Shown: positions 12,999-24,400 of the stretch, one piece after another | How positions within the stretch are numbered: the stretch's first letter is position 1 | Layout of the letters: each line of letters opens with the position of its first letter | Source of the DNA: Chlorops oryzae | Lineage: Eukaryota > Arthropoda > Insecta > Diptera > Chloropidae | Reading direction: 5' to 3' | Assembly: GCA_020466095.1 (NCBI GenBank) | Contig: CM035806.1 | Coordinates: forward strand, 14,061,224-14,125,223 | Length of the DNA stretch: 64,000 nt | Translations under genes and position numbers: made by a program | Notes under the pieces: generated by a model | Database searches by the model: none | What the model was told of the DNA's origin: nothing | What the model saw: the letters and a program-made list of their open reading frames with translations, nothing else

Positions 12999-13562
12999 AA
13001 AGGGTTCCCCAATAGTAATCATAGTTTTTCCAATAGCGATTACTTGACAGCTGTCAAAGATACAAACGTCATCCAGCCATCAGAATATTCAGAAAGGTTT
13101 GCCATTTCACCATTTATCGTTTCACGCTTCCCGAACGCTTAGAAATATAATTTTAAAAAATATTTGCGAAATTCCGGTTCTGTTGTGAATACGCAACGTG
13201 AATTTCGTCGTGAAGTCGGCCGTCATTATGGCTTCAGCGAGCATGCAATTCGACGCACTATGCCAAAGTTTGAGCACTTTTGGACTCGAAGAAGCCAACC
13301 AGAATGCAAACTGGTCAAAATGATAAAAACATAGTGTTGAAGATGATTCAAATCGGTTGTATCGACGCCGAGCAGTCGAATTAGGACCCTCCGCTGCTGA
13401 AGCACTGCCAGCGTTCCCGAGGTGGCCATTTGAATGATGTCTTGTTCCATACATAATGGCATGAATGTAGCTTCAAAATAAAGCCAAAACCAATTTGATA
13501 TCTAAAACCGTTGTCGTTTTATTTGAATTTATTTTCCTATCGTTCTTATTGGGGCACCCTTT
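12999..13562 (+). mobile_element. Internally deleted mariner-like element
   Basis: Inverted ends AAAGGGTTCCCCAATAGTAA and, as complement of the right end, AAAGGGTGCCCCAATAAGAA. Inside lies a transposase fragment (13161-13334), and near the right end a second coding-like stretch reads GGHLNDVLFHT, which looks like a transposase C-terminus. The middle of the gene is missing. A full IS630/Tc1/mariner element would be about 1.3 kb, so this is a deletion derivative. Confidence 0.6.
13161..13334 (+). pseudogene. Transposase helix-turn-helix remnant
   Basis: A 57-codon open stretch ending in TAG. It contains TQREFRREVGRHYGFSE followed by an IRRTMPKFEHFW segment. This pattern (REFRR...RH...S...IRR...KFE) matches my knowledge of the insect transposase-type helix-turn-helix domain DUF4817 found in some mariner-like proteins. 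There is no proper start codon, and the catalytic DDD/E region is absent, so it cannot be active. Confidence 0.55.
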
Positions 13563-16212
13563 AGTTACCCTATAAGCCAAAATCTCTTCTTTTTTTTTAA
13601 TGGAATTAAATGGTTTTTCATTTTATGTCTTCTTATCTCTTAATTAATCCGAATTTAATGAATGTGTAAATTAATAGCTTCATTAATTTAATCTGAAAAT
13701 GATCGCTTGATTTCCTTTTATTTATCAAGCTTATCAATTTTATTTACAAAAAAAAAAAAGCTAATGGAATTCAATAAAAATAACATCAAAAATTTTGGAT
13801 CCAGCCAAAAATGAATGGAACTTAAAATTTTAAGTCAAACTAAACAATGTTTGCACTTGTAATTGAACTCAAATCAAAAAGGGCGGTGCTTCCGCGTACG
13901 TTCCGCCCGGTCGCAGCTCAGCTCTTGAATTTGCATATCAATTTTTCAATGTCAGCACAAGTTCATTAGGCATTCAGGTGATATAAAGCTAACTCAATTA
14001 CGTAACCTTGACAAGAAAATGGAAACTCCGATACAAGGTAAATGTCTATCAGAATGCTTCTTGGTCATATCCCAGATTTTTCTTTCGAGCACACGAAGAC
14101 ACAAGATGACAAAAAGACATGAAACCCTAACACGGATGGCTTCTGTGGAAGCGTATTGCACTGCTGCTTGACAGGATATGAGAGAACGAGAGAGGGCGAG
14201 GGATGGAGCATCGCAACGACGGGTCGCAATGGATTAAAAGTGGTAAGTGAAATTGTAAATTACGGCACATCTTCCGACAGCGTCACCGAAAGACGTGCGC
14301 CATTCAATGCTTAATTAGCCACTTCACCGTTGACACTGAATTATTATAGCATTGTGCATGAGGTGCAACGCAGTTCACGCTTTCATAGAGCATAAGGATG
14401 TGGCTTTTGTGCTCATCACAACCAGACACACTGACTGAATACAGCAGCAATGTTCAGGTAACTCCGGCTCCTTTGGTCAGGCTCTTTGATTATTGTGCGT
14501 GTGCAGATATGAATGGTGGGTAGCCATTTTGAATTCCAAAGCTATTTACTGAGGACTTTCGGAAACTCGGTTTGCATAATGAAACCAAAAAACTTAGTGA
14601 AGGTTTTTTTTTTTTTGTTTGTATATATATAGTAAGCTGGTGAAAATATTTCCTTCATTATTGGTTACATTCAATTAGGTAGAAAGTCAAAGCGAGCAAT
14701 TTAAGGGTATCGAACGATGTCCTTTTTCGAACTTTTAATTTTTAAACTCCCACCAAATTGACCCTTTGACTATTTATTCTTATACGCGTACATACATATT
14801 TATAACGGAGTTATGAGATGAATTAAATTTAATTCAATATTGGTTAGCTATTTCATTTACTATGTAGTTAACTTCTCAATATAAAAATATTTAAAAAAAT
14901 ATATAAAATAAAATAAAATTTAATTCAATAAAATTAATGTTAATTTTGAAATACAGCTGAGCAAAAAAAAGAAAAAAGGCATTTTCGAAAAATGAGGCGG
15001 GACGCAAGCACGTTAACATTGTTCATTTTTCATGAGAACACTTGATTAAATGGCCATACGAACCTCCCCCCGGAAATAGGCTACGAAATTAGCACTTACA
15101 ATCGAAAGTCGGAAATTGAATTCGGAAACTTGCGATCCTGCACAATTCTACGTACCGGAAGCTGCCTATCAAATGTTTTTCGAAAGTGTATCCAATTGTA
15201 TATCAAAAAAATCAAGGCGTGTAAAAATAACTTTCGGCCAAGATCACAATAAATGCCCTATTTTTATTATAATTTATTATTTTTTTTTTTTTTTTTGTTG
15301 AGTTGCTTTCCCCCCATTCATATATAAAATTCAATTATTTTTTGGTGCACTCATCAGAATAACGTTGTAGTTTGTAATTTCAAATTCAACTTGAAAAGTT
15401 CTGGCTCTTTCGAAAGCTTTTGTCTTTTGAGCAATTTTCTTTTCATTATACGTTTTGTTTTCCAACTTACCGCTGAATAATTCTGAATGGAACCAACGGC
15501 TTTTAAAGTAAAAAAATAAGCGTCAACGATAAAACAAAAAAAAAAAAGAGAAGAGAATAATTCAAATTCAAAAACATTTGTAAATGCAATTATTGTAAAA
15601 ACCTCCTACAATGGCTCTGGAAATGCATTTAAATTGTTTTTAACTACAGCGAGTGTATGCATATACATATGTACACATAAAATGATATATGTTGCAACTG
15701 TATTCCACTATATATCGCATCAAGGACATGCACTGATCCAACGTCTTCAGTCTTGAGTCTTGAGTCTAAATGTGCATTGCTTTTCTCTGTCCCTGTCGCT
15801 GTCGCTGTCCCTGTCCCTGGCCTTGCTTCTCCTCATCTCCCTGCCACATTCTCTGCTACTGTTGTCTGTGACTGCGGCTGTTTCCGTTACTTTGTTTGTG
15901 TATACGTTCACCTCGACATTGTGGATGCTCATGAATGATTGTTATGCATGTTGCATGAGAAACTTACATCGTCGTCGGGTTACATCGTTTTATAATCGTA
16001 GGATGATAATGCCGCAAAGAAAAAACGAAAAAAATTAAATGACAATGCCGTAAATTTTTCTATAATATTCATCGCCCAAGTACTAAAACGCAAGGAGTGC
16101 AAAAAAGAAATAAATAAATTTCAAAAAAAAAAAAAAAAATTTTTAATCCACAAAAAAACAAGATAATGCAAGAGTGCAACAAAAAAACGCAGACTTCAAG
16201 AATATCTCTCCC

Positions 16213-16245
<33 letters not shown>

Positions 16246-18259
16246 TGTGCATGGACATTTATGTCACATACAAACTAATTTGTTAATACATCAATGGGTG
16301 TAACGGCACCGTTCTAGCCATTAGTAGCGAAGTGTGTGTGTGTGTGTGTGTGTGCGTGTGATTGCAATTGCGATGGTTTTTACTCTTCTGCCGTACAAGC
16401 GCTTAATGGTTGAAAATGTTGCATTGTGCTCGTGTGTACCGCTGACAGCATGTTTAAAATGCTTGCATGCCTCTAGCGTGAGTAAATTCATGTCAAAATG
16501 TACTGTACTTAGCTAAAGCTGAAGGCTGTCTTGATGGGCTGTAAACATATCTTCTACCTACCCTAATGACGTAGTTAGTCTTGTCTGCGCTGCTTGTGTA
16601 TGCCCTTTGGGGGGACTTAGCACTTTATGACAGTGACATAGACCTTTTTTTTTTTTTTTTGTTGTTTATTTGAGAACCGTTGAGGTGCACCTTAAGAGCA
16701 AGCAATTTTATTTATACGCCTCCAGGGTCATCTTGAATTACTACATTCGCAGTAATCTCTTTTCCTACCCTACTGCATCCGCTCTTTGTATTCAGCTTAG
16801 AAGACTTCAAATGTTCGTTGATTTTCTACAAATGGAAGCAATAACAATCGAGATTTTTCGAATTTATTCAATTCTGCATTAAATCACGATAAAAGCAATT
16901 ACTTGGATATTATCGGCGAGCCCATTTAAGTATGCAATAATTTTTTTTACTTTTCTATTGTTCTTAGTAATTAAGTCAATTAAATTACTGAAACTGATTA
17001 ATAGACTTTAGGTTGATAGACTTAAAAGATACAATAGAGAGAGAGAGAGAGAAAAAAAATAATGAAAAGTCTCATGTCCTTGTGAGGACAATCGAATATA
17101 TTTTTCGACATACGAATTTTGGATGTTCTCTATCTTCTATAAAGAAGAAATGAACTTTTTCGGAATACGTAAAATATTTTGTTAATTTTTTTCATTATTT
17201 TTCAAATCATTCTCATTGCATTCAAATTGAACTGAATTCTTAAGCTGTATTAACTCTTAATTTATACTTAGGTAATTGAGAAATAAAATCCACGAATAGA
17301 TATTTCAATGTGAAATAAATGGATAGAAATATATGATGGTGATGGATTTTGCGGAAAGCATCCCTTTCCTAGAAGAAGATCATATTTATCTTTTTTTTGC
17401 TCTTCAACTTTTCAGATCAAACTATGAAGTATAGTATAGAAGGATTTTCTATTTAAATTTCCAGTTTTAATTTGAAGGTATGTATGAGTAAATTCTGAAG
17501 CAAATTTTTCTCTGGAAAACTGCAAAAACTAAAAAACTCCATGTGCCCTCAAAAAACTTGATTCATAATGAATAAACGCTTAATTTAACTGAAACGCAGC
17601 TGTTGCCCTAATCCTCTTTTATTTATACTTACATTAAAACGTGTGTTTTTGCATTCATATTTTTATTCAATTTTTTTTTTTATTTTTTTTTTTCATTTCT
17701 CTCTTGGTAGTTCTGCTGCTGTAGTTCAACTTTAATGTAGAGGCTTTCCGGTTATGAAGAGCACAAAAGTTCGGAAGCCGCAATAATACTTAAACACGCT
17801 TGGAACCCGGGGTCTGGCGCACAAGAACCCCCCCTTTGCAGAAAATTACTTCAAAAGTAAGTCAATGTGAATGCTATAAACTGTATGTATGTATGAATGT
17901 AACATTTAAGCTGTTATATACTTCATGCGTATGTAGGTATATATACATATGATATATATGATAAACTAGTTCAATGGATATGTGAACGAATATAGGTCAT
18001 AAAGAAAAACAATTGAAATGCAATTCATTTTTCCTGTTTGATCTCGTGACGAGAATACGAAACACGATTCTCAAGACCAGAAGGTACGTACTTCGTAACC
18101 CATATATGAATTGCTACCATGCCAAGTACATATATGGGTACGTATGTTACGTAGGAAATGGGCAGGGCTAGGTAAGCGCTCGCATTTTTTGTGTGACTAA
18201 CTGTCTGTATGTTTGCATGTTTCACTACTTTTTTCTTCGCTTATCGGTGCTCTAAGTCC

Positions 18260-18314
<55 letters not shown>

Positions 18315-19202
18315 CGTACATGCCCTGTAGTAATGAGCCGGTCAATTTCCGAAGAAGGAGTGGCCTTGGACCGGTCCAAATCCTACCGGTTATATTATGG
18401 CAGTTCGCTGCATCGACTTCGTTTAGCCGGCGATCGGTATTAAACGGGCTGGTTTAAGGGTAGTCTGTGAATGACACTTTCATCAACTTAGAATATATGT
18501 ATACTTATAAGAAATTGATTTTTTATTTTCCTTATTTGACTATCCAAATACCTGACAAAATTACGACAATTGCCCCAAAAAACGGCCGTTTTTACGGACT
18601 AGTCCCTCTCCAATGACAGGCCCATGTCAAAAAGGTCAGTTGAATACATTGGAAGTGGAATTATTAGGGGACTAGTTTTGGTAACATGAACGCCAGACCG
18701 AAGGCTACACTTGGGTCAGTACATATTACTGCAGGGTGGTAACAGGATATTTGAGCAGGGATGTGCTATGAAAAATGTTTTAGATAAACCTGTCCGTATG
18801 TTGACATGCCAAACATGTTTATTCATGTGGGCGGAATGAAGGATGGCAAAATAATAAACTTAAAAACCTCAAGAAGTTAACAAATTGAAGAGTAAATTTA
18901 CTTACTTGCCTCAAGCTTGCATGAAATACGAGATGACTTCGAACGTTCCTCGAACCTTGAACCATTGTAATGACCATGACTATTTACACAAATATTTTAA
19001 CGCAAACGATGGCGCTATGTGGACACTATAGTAGATATTCTCTTGATAGAAGAAAACGAAGAAATGACGCAACATGAGAGTTATGTTGAAAAGCGTAAAT
19101 CAACCACTAGGCCTTACGTTCCGTTCAGTATGATATGAGCGAAAAACTCATCATCATTGTTATTTGAGGAGCTGAGTGATGAGCGCACATACTTATAACA
19201 AT
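13563..19202. other. Intergenic, microsatellites, no gene recognised
   Basis: Contains GT/TG microsatellites (16216-16249, 16332-16356), a CA microsatellite (18262-18313), a CTGTCCCTGTCGCTGTCGCT tract (15785-15822) and several poly-T runs. The stretch 13,860-14,560 is less AT-biased but shows no coding frame I can support. The cysteine/leucine-rich or histidine/threonine-rich frames over these repeats are artefacts. Confidence 0.6.
18262..18313. repeat. CA dinucleotide microsatellite
   Basis: About 25 CA units with one AA interruption near 18299. Confidence 0.95.
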
Positions 19203-19514
19203 AGAAACCTCCCTCTCTGTTTCTATTTCCTTCTCTCTTCTTCTCTCTCTTTCTCTCTCTTTCTCTCTGTTGCTCTCTGTTGCTCTCTGTTGCTCTCTCT
19301 TGCTCTCTCTTGCTCTCTCTTTCTCTCTCTTTATCTCTCTTTCTCTCTCTTTCTCTCTGTTGCTCTCTCTTGCTCTCTCTTTCTCTCTCTTTCTCTCTCT
19401 TTCTCTCTCTTCTCTCTCTTCTTCTCTTCTCTCTTTTCTCTCTCTTTCTCTCTCTTTCTCTTCTCTCTCTTTCTCTCTCTTTCTCTCTCTTTCTCTCTCT
19501 TTTCTCTTTCTCTC

Positions 19515-19545
<31 letters not shown>

Positions 19546-19683
19546 CTTCTCTCTCTCTTTTCTCTCTCTTTCTCTCTCTTCTTCTCTTTCTCTCTCTTTC
19601 TCTCTCTCTTCTCTCTTTCTCTCTCTTCTTTCTCTGCTCTTTCTCTGACTATTTCTTCTATCTCTCTTTCTCTCTTTCTCTCT

Positions 19684-19737
<54 letters not shown>

Positions 19738-19768
19738 TCTTCTCTCTCTCTTCTCTCTCTCTTCTCCC

Positions 19769-19815
<47 letters not shown>

Positions 19816-19841
19816 CTCTCTTTTATCTCTCTCTTTCTTCC
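19203..19841. repeat. Polypyrimidine CTCTTT array
   Basis: About 640 bp of nearly pure C/T on the plus strand, built from CTCTCTTT, TTGCTCTC and CTCTTC units. Units with TTGCTCTCTG lie at the left end, CTCTCTTT in the middle and pure CT at the right, so the array is internally zoned. Frames here (Ser/Leu-rich on plus, Arg/Glu-rich on minus) are artefacts. Confidence 0.95.
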
Positions 19842-21322
19842 TAGAGAAACTCAGTCGTCCTCTTCTTATGGTGAGCATAGAAACTGAAGGGAATACATTT
19901 AAGCTAAGGTTTGTCGTCGCATCAGAAATCTTACGAAATTTCCCCACAAACTTGGCACGTATTTATCAGGTCGCATGGTGAATTAGAGCAGTCTTTCTCA
20001 ATGTGGACGATAACGCCCCCTTGTGGACGCTGGAGGCCTAGAGGTGGGCAGCAGACAAAAATGGAGGGCGCCGGAGTGACTCAGTGGTCAACCTAATACT
20101 TTTTTAGATTAGTTTAAATTTTTATTTTTTAGTATTTATTTTAATACTTTTGGTTAATATGTATTCTTAAAATTATGAAGTTGCATTCTAATAACTCTCA
20201 ATGGTAAAAATTTCTAGTTTAGAATGCAAGTTTAAACACCAGAATCGATAATATAGCACACTATTCATTCATTAAGGTAATAAAATTGTTGTTTTTAATT
20301 TTATGGAGGGGGACGCTGGAAAATAATTGACTTTCCAAGGGGGCGGTAATGTCCGAAAAATGTCCTTGTATTCATGTTTGGGCGAAGAGAGAGAGATTTA
20401 AGCAACAAATGTCGCGATGACAGCATACAGTGGCGTAACGAGGACTAATCTAGACCTGGGCGAGATGAACTAACGAGGCCCTACGAACTATGCTTGTATC
20501 CTTCAATCTTATGCTCCCCTACATCGGAGTGTGAGTCATACTTAAATATGGTTATGCGATGCCCCTAAGTCCTTTTAAATCGTTCGTTCAATTAACTTCG
20601 TGCGATGCCCCTTTGGGCGCGAGGCCGTAGGCGATGACCCACATCGCCCACGTCTAATGATATTTCTATATGTCTAGCATTGGCATTCACCATTGACTTG
20701 TTGACACTGTCTTTAGAACTAAAGGAAGTAATTCCATTTTCCTCTGCATATGTATCACTGATGAAATCATCGATGACTTTGTTACGCATTCTTGAATTTT
20801 CGGCTGGGAGTATATAGAAATTATATTTCATCATATTTCTATGTTTTAATGACGTTAGTATAAACGCGATGTTCTCTAAACGAAAGCTTCAAAAATTGTC
20901 AACATATGTATATTTTCATCATAATTAAGAGAGCTCGAAGCACTATGAAAAAGCGCCCGCATATTTGAACTCTTAACCACGGCTCTTCAGACCTCTCCCC
21001 TATCCGAATCCGACTCTACATAAATTGAAAGGAAAATTACTTAATTAATAAATTTATTGATTTTTGTGTCTCCCAAAATCGCAAATACTTCACCTTCACC
21101 CAGTTCGAAAAATTGTGCGTTAAATTTGTTTTCACCTTTTCAGCCCCCCTTTATTTAAAATTATTGAATTGAATACAGCATGGGTTAATTCCATACTTCT
21201 TAGTTTGCACAATGTCTGTGTCAGGATTATGGTAATCTGTGGAAATTGCATTTCTCTTTCCCGTCTAAATTGTTATTTATGTATGTCTTATCATTGATTT
21301 CCGTTAACCATTCGATTCGAGC
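19842..21322. other. Intergenic with hAT-like fragments
   Basis: At about 19985-20370 a block starts CAGTCTTTCTCAATGTGGAC and later carries GGGGACGCTGG and AAGGGGGCGGTAATGTCCGA in inverted relation to its GACGATAACGCCCCCTTGTG. This resembles the inverted ends of a hAT-type element, but outer ends and duplications are unclear. At 20431 there is CAGTGGCGTAACGAGG, a hAT-like tip with no partner found. No coding sequence is supported. Confidence 0.4.
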
Positions 21323-21650
21323 CAGTGTCGTAACTATCGGGGGTCTTAGGGCTGAAAATCCCCCGGGCCCCACGCACTTGTGTCAACTTACTGTATCAAA
21401 CGAAAGATATTTTAAAATATCGAACCAATTTTTCCCCCCACATACTTATTTCGAATCAAATTCGAGCATTTATGAACGGGCCTTCGATATATCTAGATGT
21501 ATTCTTACCTATTAATACGTTTTCTTTTTTTATTTAAAATAAACATTATAATACATATTGGTCTCTGTCTTTAATTTGCCATGGGTAGAGGGGGGCCCCC
21601 GACAAAAATTCAAATTCTCCCGGGCCCCGCAAGATGAAGTTACGCCAGTG
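21323..21650. mobile_element. hAT MITE with 8-bp target duplication
   Basis: Left end CAGTGTCGTAAC; the complement of the right end is CACTGGCGTAAC. It is flanked by perfect 8-bp direct repeats ATTCGAGC (21315-21322 and 21651-21658), the hAT superfamily hallmark. GC-rich subterminal blocks (CCCCCGGGCCCC and its inverse) form long inverted arms. Non-coding. Confidence 0.85.
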
Positions 21651-22280
21651 ATTCGAGCTAAACAAACGTGCCTGCTGCTGTGCGTCAATATATCGCTTCT
21701 GTACGCTCCTACTAGTACGTTCTCCCACTCAATTCGCTGTCGCTTGGATTAGAGGATGGGACACGGACAGCGTCCATGTAAGGTCACTAAAAATTGTGCA
21801 AACGAATTCCTTATATACATATTTGATATTGTTGGATTTGGATATTTTGTGAAACATTTTTTCCTGCTTATTCTTTGAACTCAAGTTATTGATGTCTATT
21901 TTTGTTGAAGTAATTTTCTTTTTATAGCAGTTGGAGGTGTGTGATAAATCATGCACTTAACTGAATACATAAAGGGCACCAGCAACAGGTACGGCACTTT
22001 CATACAGAAATAGGAAAGCACAAAAGAACAGGATAACAAAAAGCCCGACATAACAAATATCCACGATCGGAGCATCACATTTCGTATCGTAAAATGGGCT
22101 TCTCAAAACACAACACTTTAAAAGATGAGCACATGAAATACATAGGTACTTCAAGCTATCCCAGTAAAAAGTTTTGGAAGCAAGACCAAAATAGTAAATA
22201 CTTCTTCATCCATTCGAAGCAATAGGAAATCGAAGTAAAATAAAATTCCATTTGATCTTAAATTTATAAACGAAAAAAAT

Positions 22281-22365
22281 CCCTGGCTTTCGATTTGGCA
22301 AACCCCGGTGTAGAGCACATGACTAGAAATCGAGAGTTCCGACGTTCAAATCCCACAAAAGGGGA
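22281..22365 (+). mobile_element. tRNA-derived SINE head
   Basis: GGTGTAGAGCACATGACTAG resembles a polymerase III A-box region and GACGTTCAAATCCC a B box. The preceding TTCGATTTGGCAAAC also precedes a related block on the minus strand at 32148-32226, so this is a dispersed family and not a single tRNA gene. Acceptor-stem pairing is not evident. Confidence 0.5.
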
Positions 22366-22780
22366 AATCAAAAGCGACGAAAAACAGATATTTGAAATTG
22401 TAAGGACGGAACAACCAACAAATATTTCAAATTAAATAAATTATAAAAAACATATTACTCCATTTGTGCTCTTTCTTTTTTGGAGATAAACAAATCACTC
22501 ACATTGAGCTATTACCTTCTCTGTCCTAAATTTTGAAGTCGAAAGAAGTACCTACTATGTATGATCTCCATTAGGAGCTTAAAAGTATTACTCGCCTGTA
22601 AGAAAATGCAATGTTAAAAAGGATTAGAAAATTTATGAAGCAAGGAGATTTGTTGAATAATCCATTGCTCCAAAAGGAGTACTCCAAGATCAAACTTTGG
22701 ATGATCCTATATTTTTGAACGGGGTTTATTCAACACAAATAAAAGAAATTAAGTTGTAATAGAAATATTTGATTCAAAAT

Positions 22781-22786
22781 TTTATT
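22781..22786 (-). terminator. Possible poly(A) signal of CheA-like copy 1
   Basis: AATAAA on the minus strand, about 160 nt downstream of the copy 1 stop codon. A small MITE lies between stop and signal, so it would be part of the 3' UTR if this signal is used. Confidence 0.35.
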
Positions 22787-22823
22787 TGATTTATCGAATG
22801 CTTCTATTTTGTATAAGTAATCC

Positions 22824-22932
22824 CGCTGCCATCTTTTCTGGGGGATATCTCCACTGAAATGCCAAAGCAAAAAAACAAAAGAGCCAAATTCTCTTTAGTC
22901 TAGAGGAGATTCCCCGAAACCGGCAACAGTGC
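22824..22932. mobile_element. Small MITE, GCACTGTTGCC family
   Basis: The right end complement reads GCACTGTTGCCGGTTTCGGG and the left end CGCTGCCATCTTTTCTGGGG, both followed by GGGGATATCTCC/GGGGAATCTCC. It is related to the hAT MITE at 54251-54463. Its right end is 9 bp from the stop codon of the CheA-like gene. Confidence 0.55.
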
Positions 22933-22941
22933 TTAGAAAAT

Positions 22942-23564
22942 CTAATCTGATTTGTTATCAATGCGTCCAATGACTACCATAGTAGTGTTTGCTTGTCCCT
23001 TGAATTTTAATGTAACTCTATAAAATCCAGTTTCGATATGATTCGGCATATTTTCCTTCCTAAATTTACAATTTCTTCCTTCGGAAATTAGTGGTTGTAA
23101 CGGGCTGACGAAGACGTCAAACACTACAGGATTCTTAGAACATTCCTTAGTGAATCCCATAATGTAATTTTTGAAGTATATATTCATAATAGTGGTAAGA
23201 CGATCATTCATTCTCCAAGGTAAAAGCCTGTAGTCTGAGTCTCCGGTTGCACTTCTCTCGCTGATTAGTTCCACAACAAATTCATCCGTTAAAGGTTGTC
23301 CAATGGTAGCCACATAGTCGAGTGTATAGTCGCTGCGACCCTTCCGTGAAACCGTACATTTTAAATCGAAAACTTCAGGCAAAAAGTTATCCATGTGGAC
23401 ATCGATGATTTCGTAGGTCCAGTCATGCTGCCAAGTCTAAATTTTCAAAGGATAAAAGTATTTCCGGATTATATATGTTCGAAGACACATCTTACCGAGC
23501 TGCTCTGGCAGGACGAAAAGCTCCAAGCGATGAGAATGCAAGTAATTTTTTTTAAGAAATTCAT
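22942..23564 (-). CDS. CheA-like secreted chemosensory protein, copy 1
   Basis: Two exons on the minus strand: exon 1 is 23496-23564 and exon 2 is 22942-23436, separated by a 59-nt GT-AG intron in phase 0. The product is 187 aa. Residues 1-20 (MNFLKKITCILIAWSFSSCQ) are a signal peptide, so the mature protein is about 165 aa and probably secreted. Features matching my memory of Drosophila CheA proteins are the length, an N-terminal DWTYEIIDVH strand, a KGRSDY block, DSDYRLLPW, ECSKNP, and the C-terminal CKFRKENMPNHIETGFYRV segment. Mature cysteines are at 50, 122 and 146. CheA and CheB proteins are small proteins of gustatory sensilla, compared with the lipid-binding GM2-activator fold. The start is the only ATG before the signal peptide, about 57 nt downstream of a TATA box. 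Two broken relatives lie at 29.5 and 37.8 kb. A DUF1091 (DM8) assignment is the alternative; no search was run. Confidence 0.75.
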
Positions 23565-23620
23565 GATTTCAATCGACTGCTTTTCGATCCAAAGCTACGA
23601 ATCGCTCTGAATGCTTAGGC

Positions 23621-23628
23621 TTTTTATA
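23621..23628 (-). promoter_or_regulatory. TATA box of CheA-like copy 1
   Basis: TATAAAAA on the minus strand in the context GGTATAAAAAGCC, about 57 nt upstream of the ATG. The identical context precedes copy 2 at the same spacing, which supports a real shared promoter. Confidence 0.65.
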
Positions 23629-23639
23629 CCAAAACGTCC

Positions 23640-24400
23640 AGTCTTCAGACAATTGTCATTCGTAATTGTTCGAATCGATTTCATCTAACATGATTCGGAT
23701 GGCTCCAGAAACATACAATTTTATTGTTTATTTGTTGCACAATCCGAAATTAAACGTTCACATCCGGCATATTTTTTTTTTTTTGTTAGCACATTGCATT
23801 TGTTCATCCGAGTGGAACGTCCAGAGGCGCTTCCAGCAGGCCCTTCACAATGGGGAGGGGAATCATCAGCTAGATTAAGAGATGCAATTTAAGCATGCCT
23901 TCCATTGGGACCATTCAATTGGAGTAGTTTTGGATTTGATCCGGTCTTAAGTACGACAAAATTGAAGTAGATGCATCCATGTTGGATGCTGGCTTTTGTA
24001 ATGCACCAAAGGACATGTTTTCTTCCGTTTAATAGGGAACCTTTGAGATTTCTTAAACACGGAATTTAGAAAAAAAATTAAAAACATTAACGGAAAGAAG
24101 ATTTTGATATAAGAGAGAAGAACGAGAAAAAACATGTTCCAGCTAAACGCGCCTACATGTGATATGAAAATTGTCGGCTATCTTGCAAAGAAAATTGAAA
24201 GGAAAATAATTCGAGATGATGTCATAAGTAAATGAATCCAATTACTGTCGCTCCCGATTCCGCACTGCAATTAAGTCAATTAATTAAAAAGGCAAACTGT
24301 AGAAATTTCAGAAGGAAAAGCCGGCAAATTGATACTTTCACACCACATTTGGCATTGACTTGTTGACGTGGTATTAATGCTTCTCGGGCGCTTATGCCGC
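23640..24400 (-). repeat. 5' flank of CheA-like locus, duplicated elsewhere
   Basis: Read on the minus strand, 23640-23990 matches 29078-29438 upstream of copy 2, and 23920-24396 matches 45333-45812 at roughly 95 percent by eye (for example CCACGTCAACAAGTCAATG and GGAATCGGGAGCGACAGTAA). This shows that the duplication units included several hundred bp of upstream DNA. Short frames inside it are not conserved as protein. Confidence 0.8.

Larger units (their letters stand above)
21659..22823. other. Intergenic, contains one tRNA-like SINE
   Basis: No gene seen. Apart from the tRNA-like block at 22281-22365 and a plausible minus-strand polyadenylation signal at 22781-22786, the stretch is plain AT-rich DNA. 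Confidence 0.5.

Noticed and set aside
19114..19947. 277-codon Arg/Glu-rich minus frame and Ser/Leu-rich plus frames
   Set aside because: Translations of a polypyrimidine/polypurine tract. The same applies to 8858-9148, 35587-36515 and 56435-57104.
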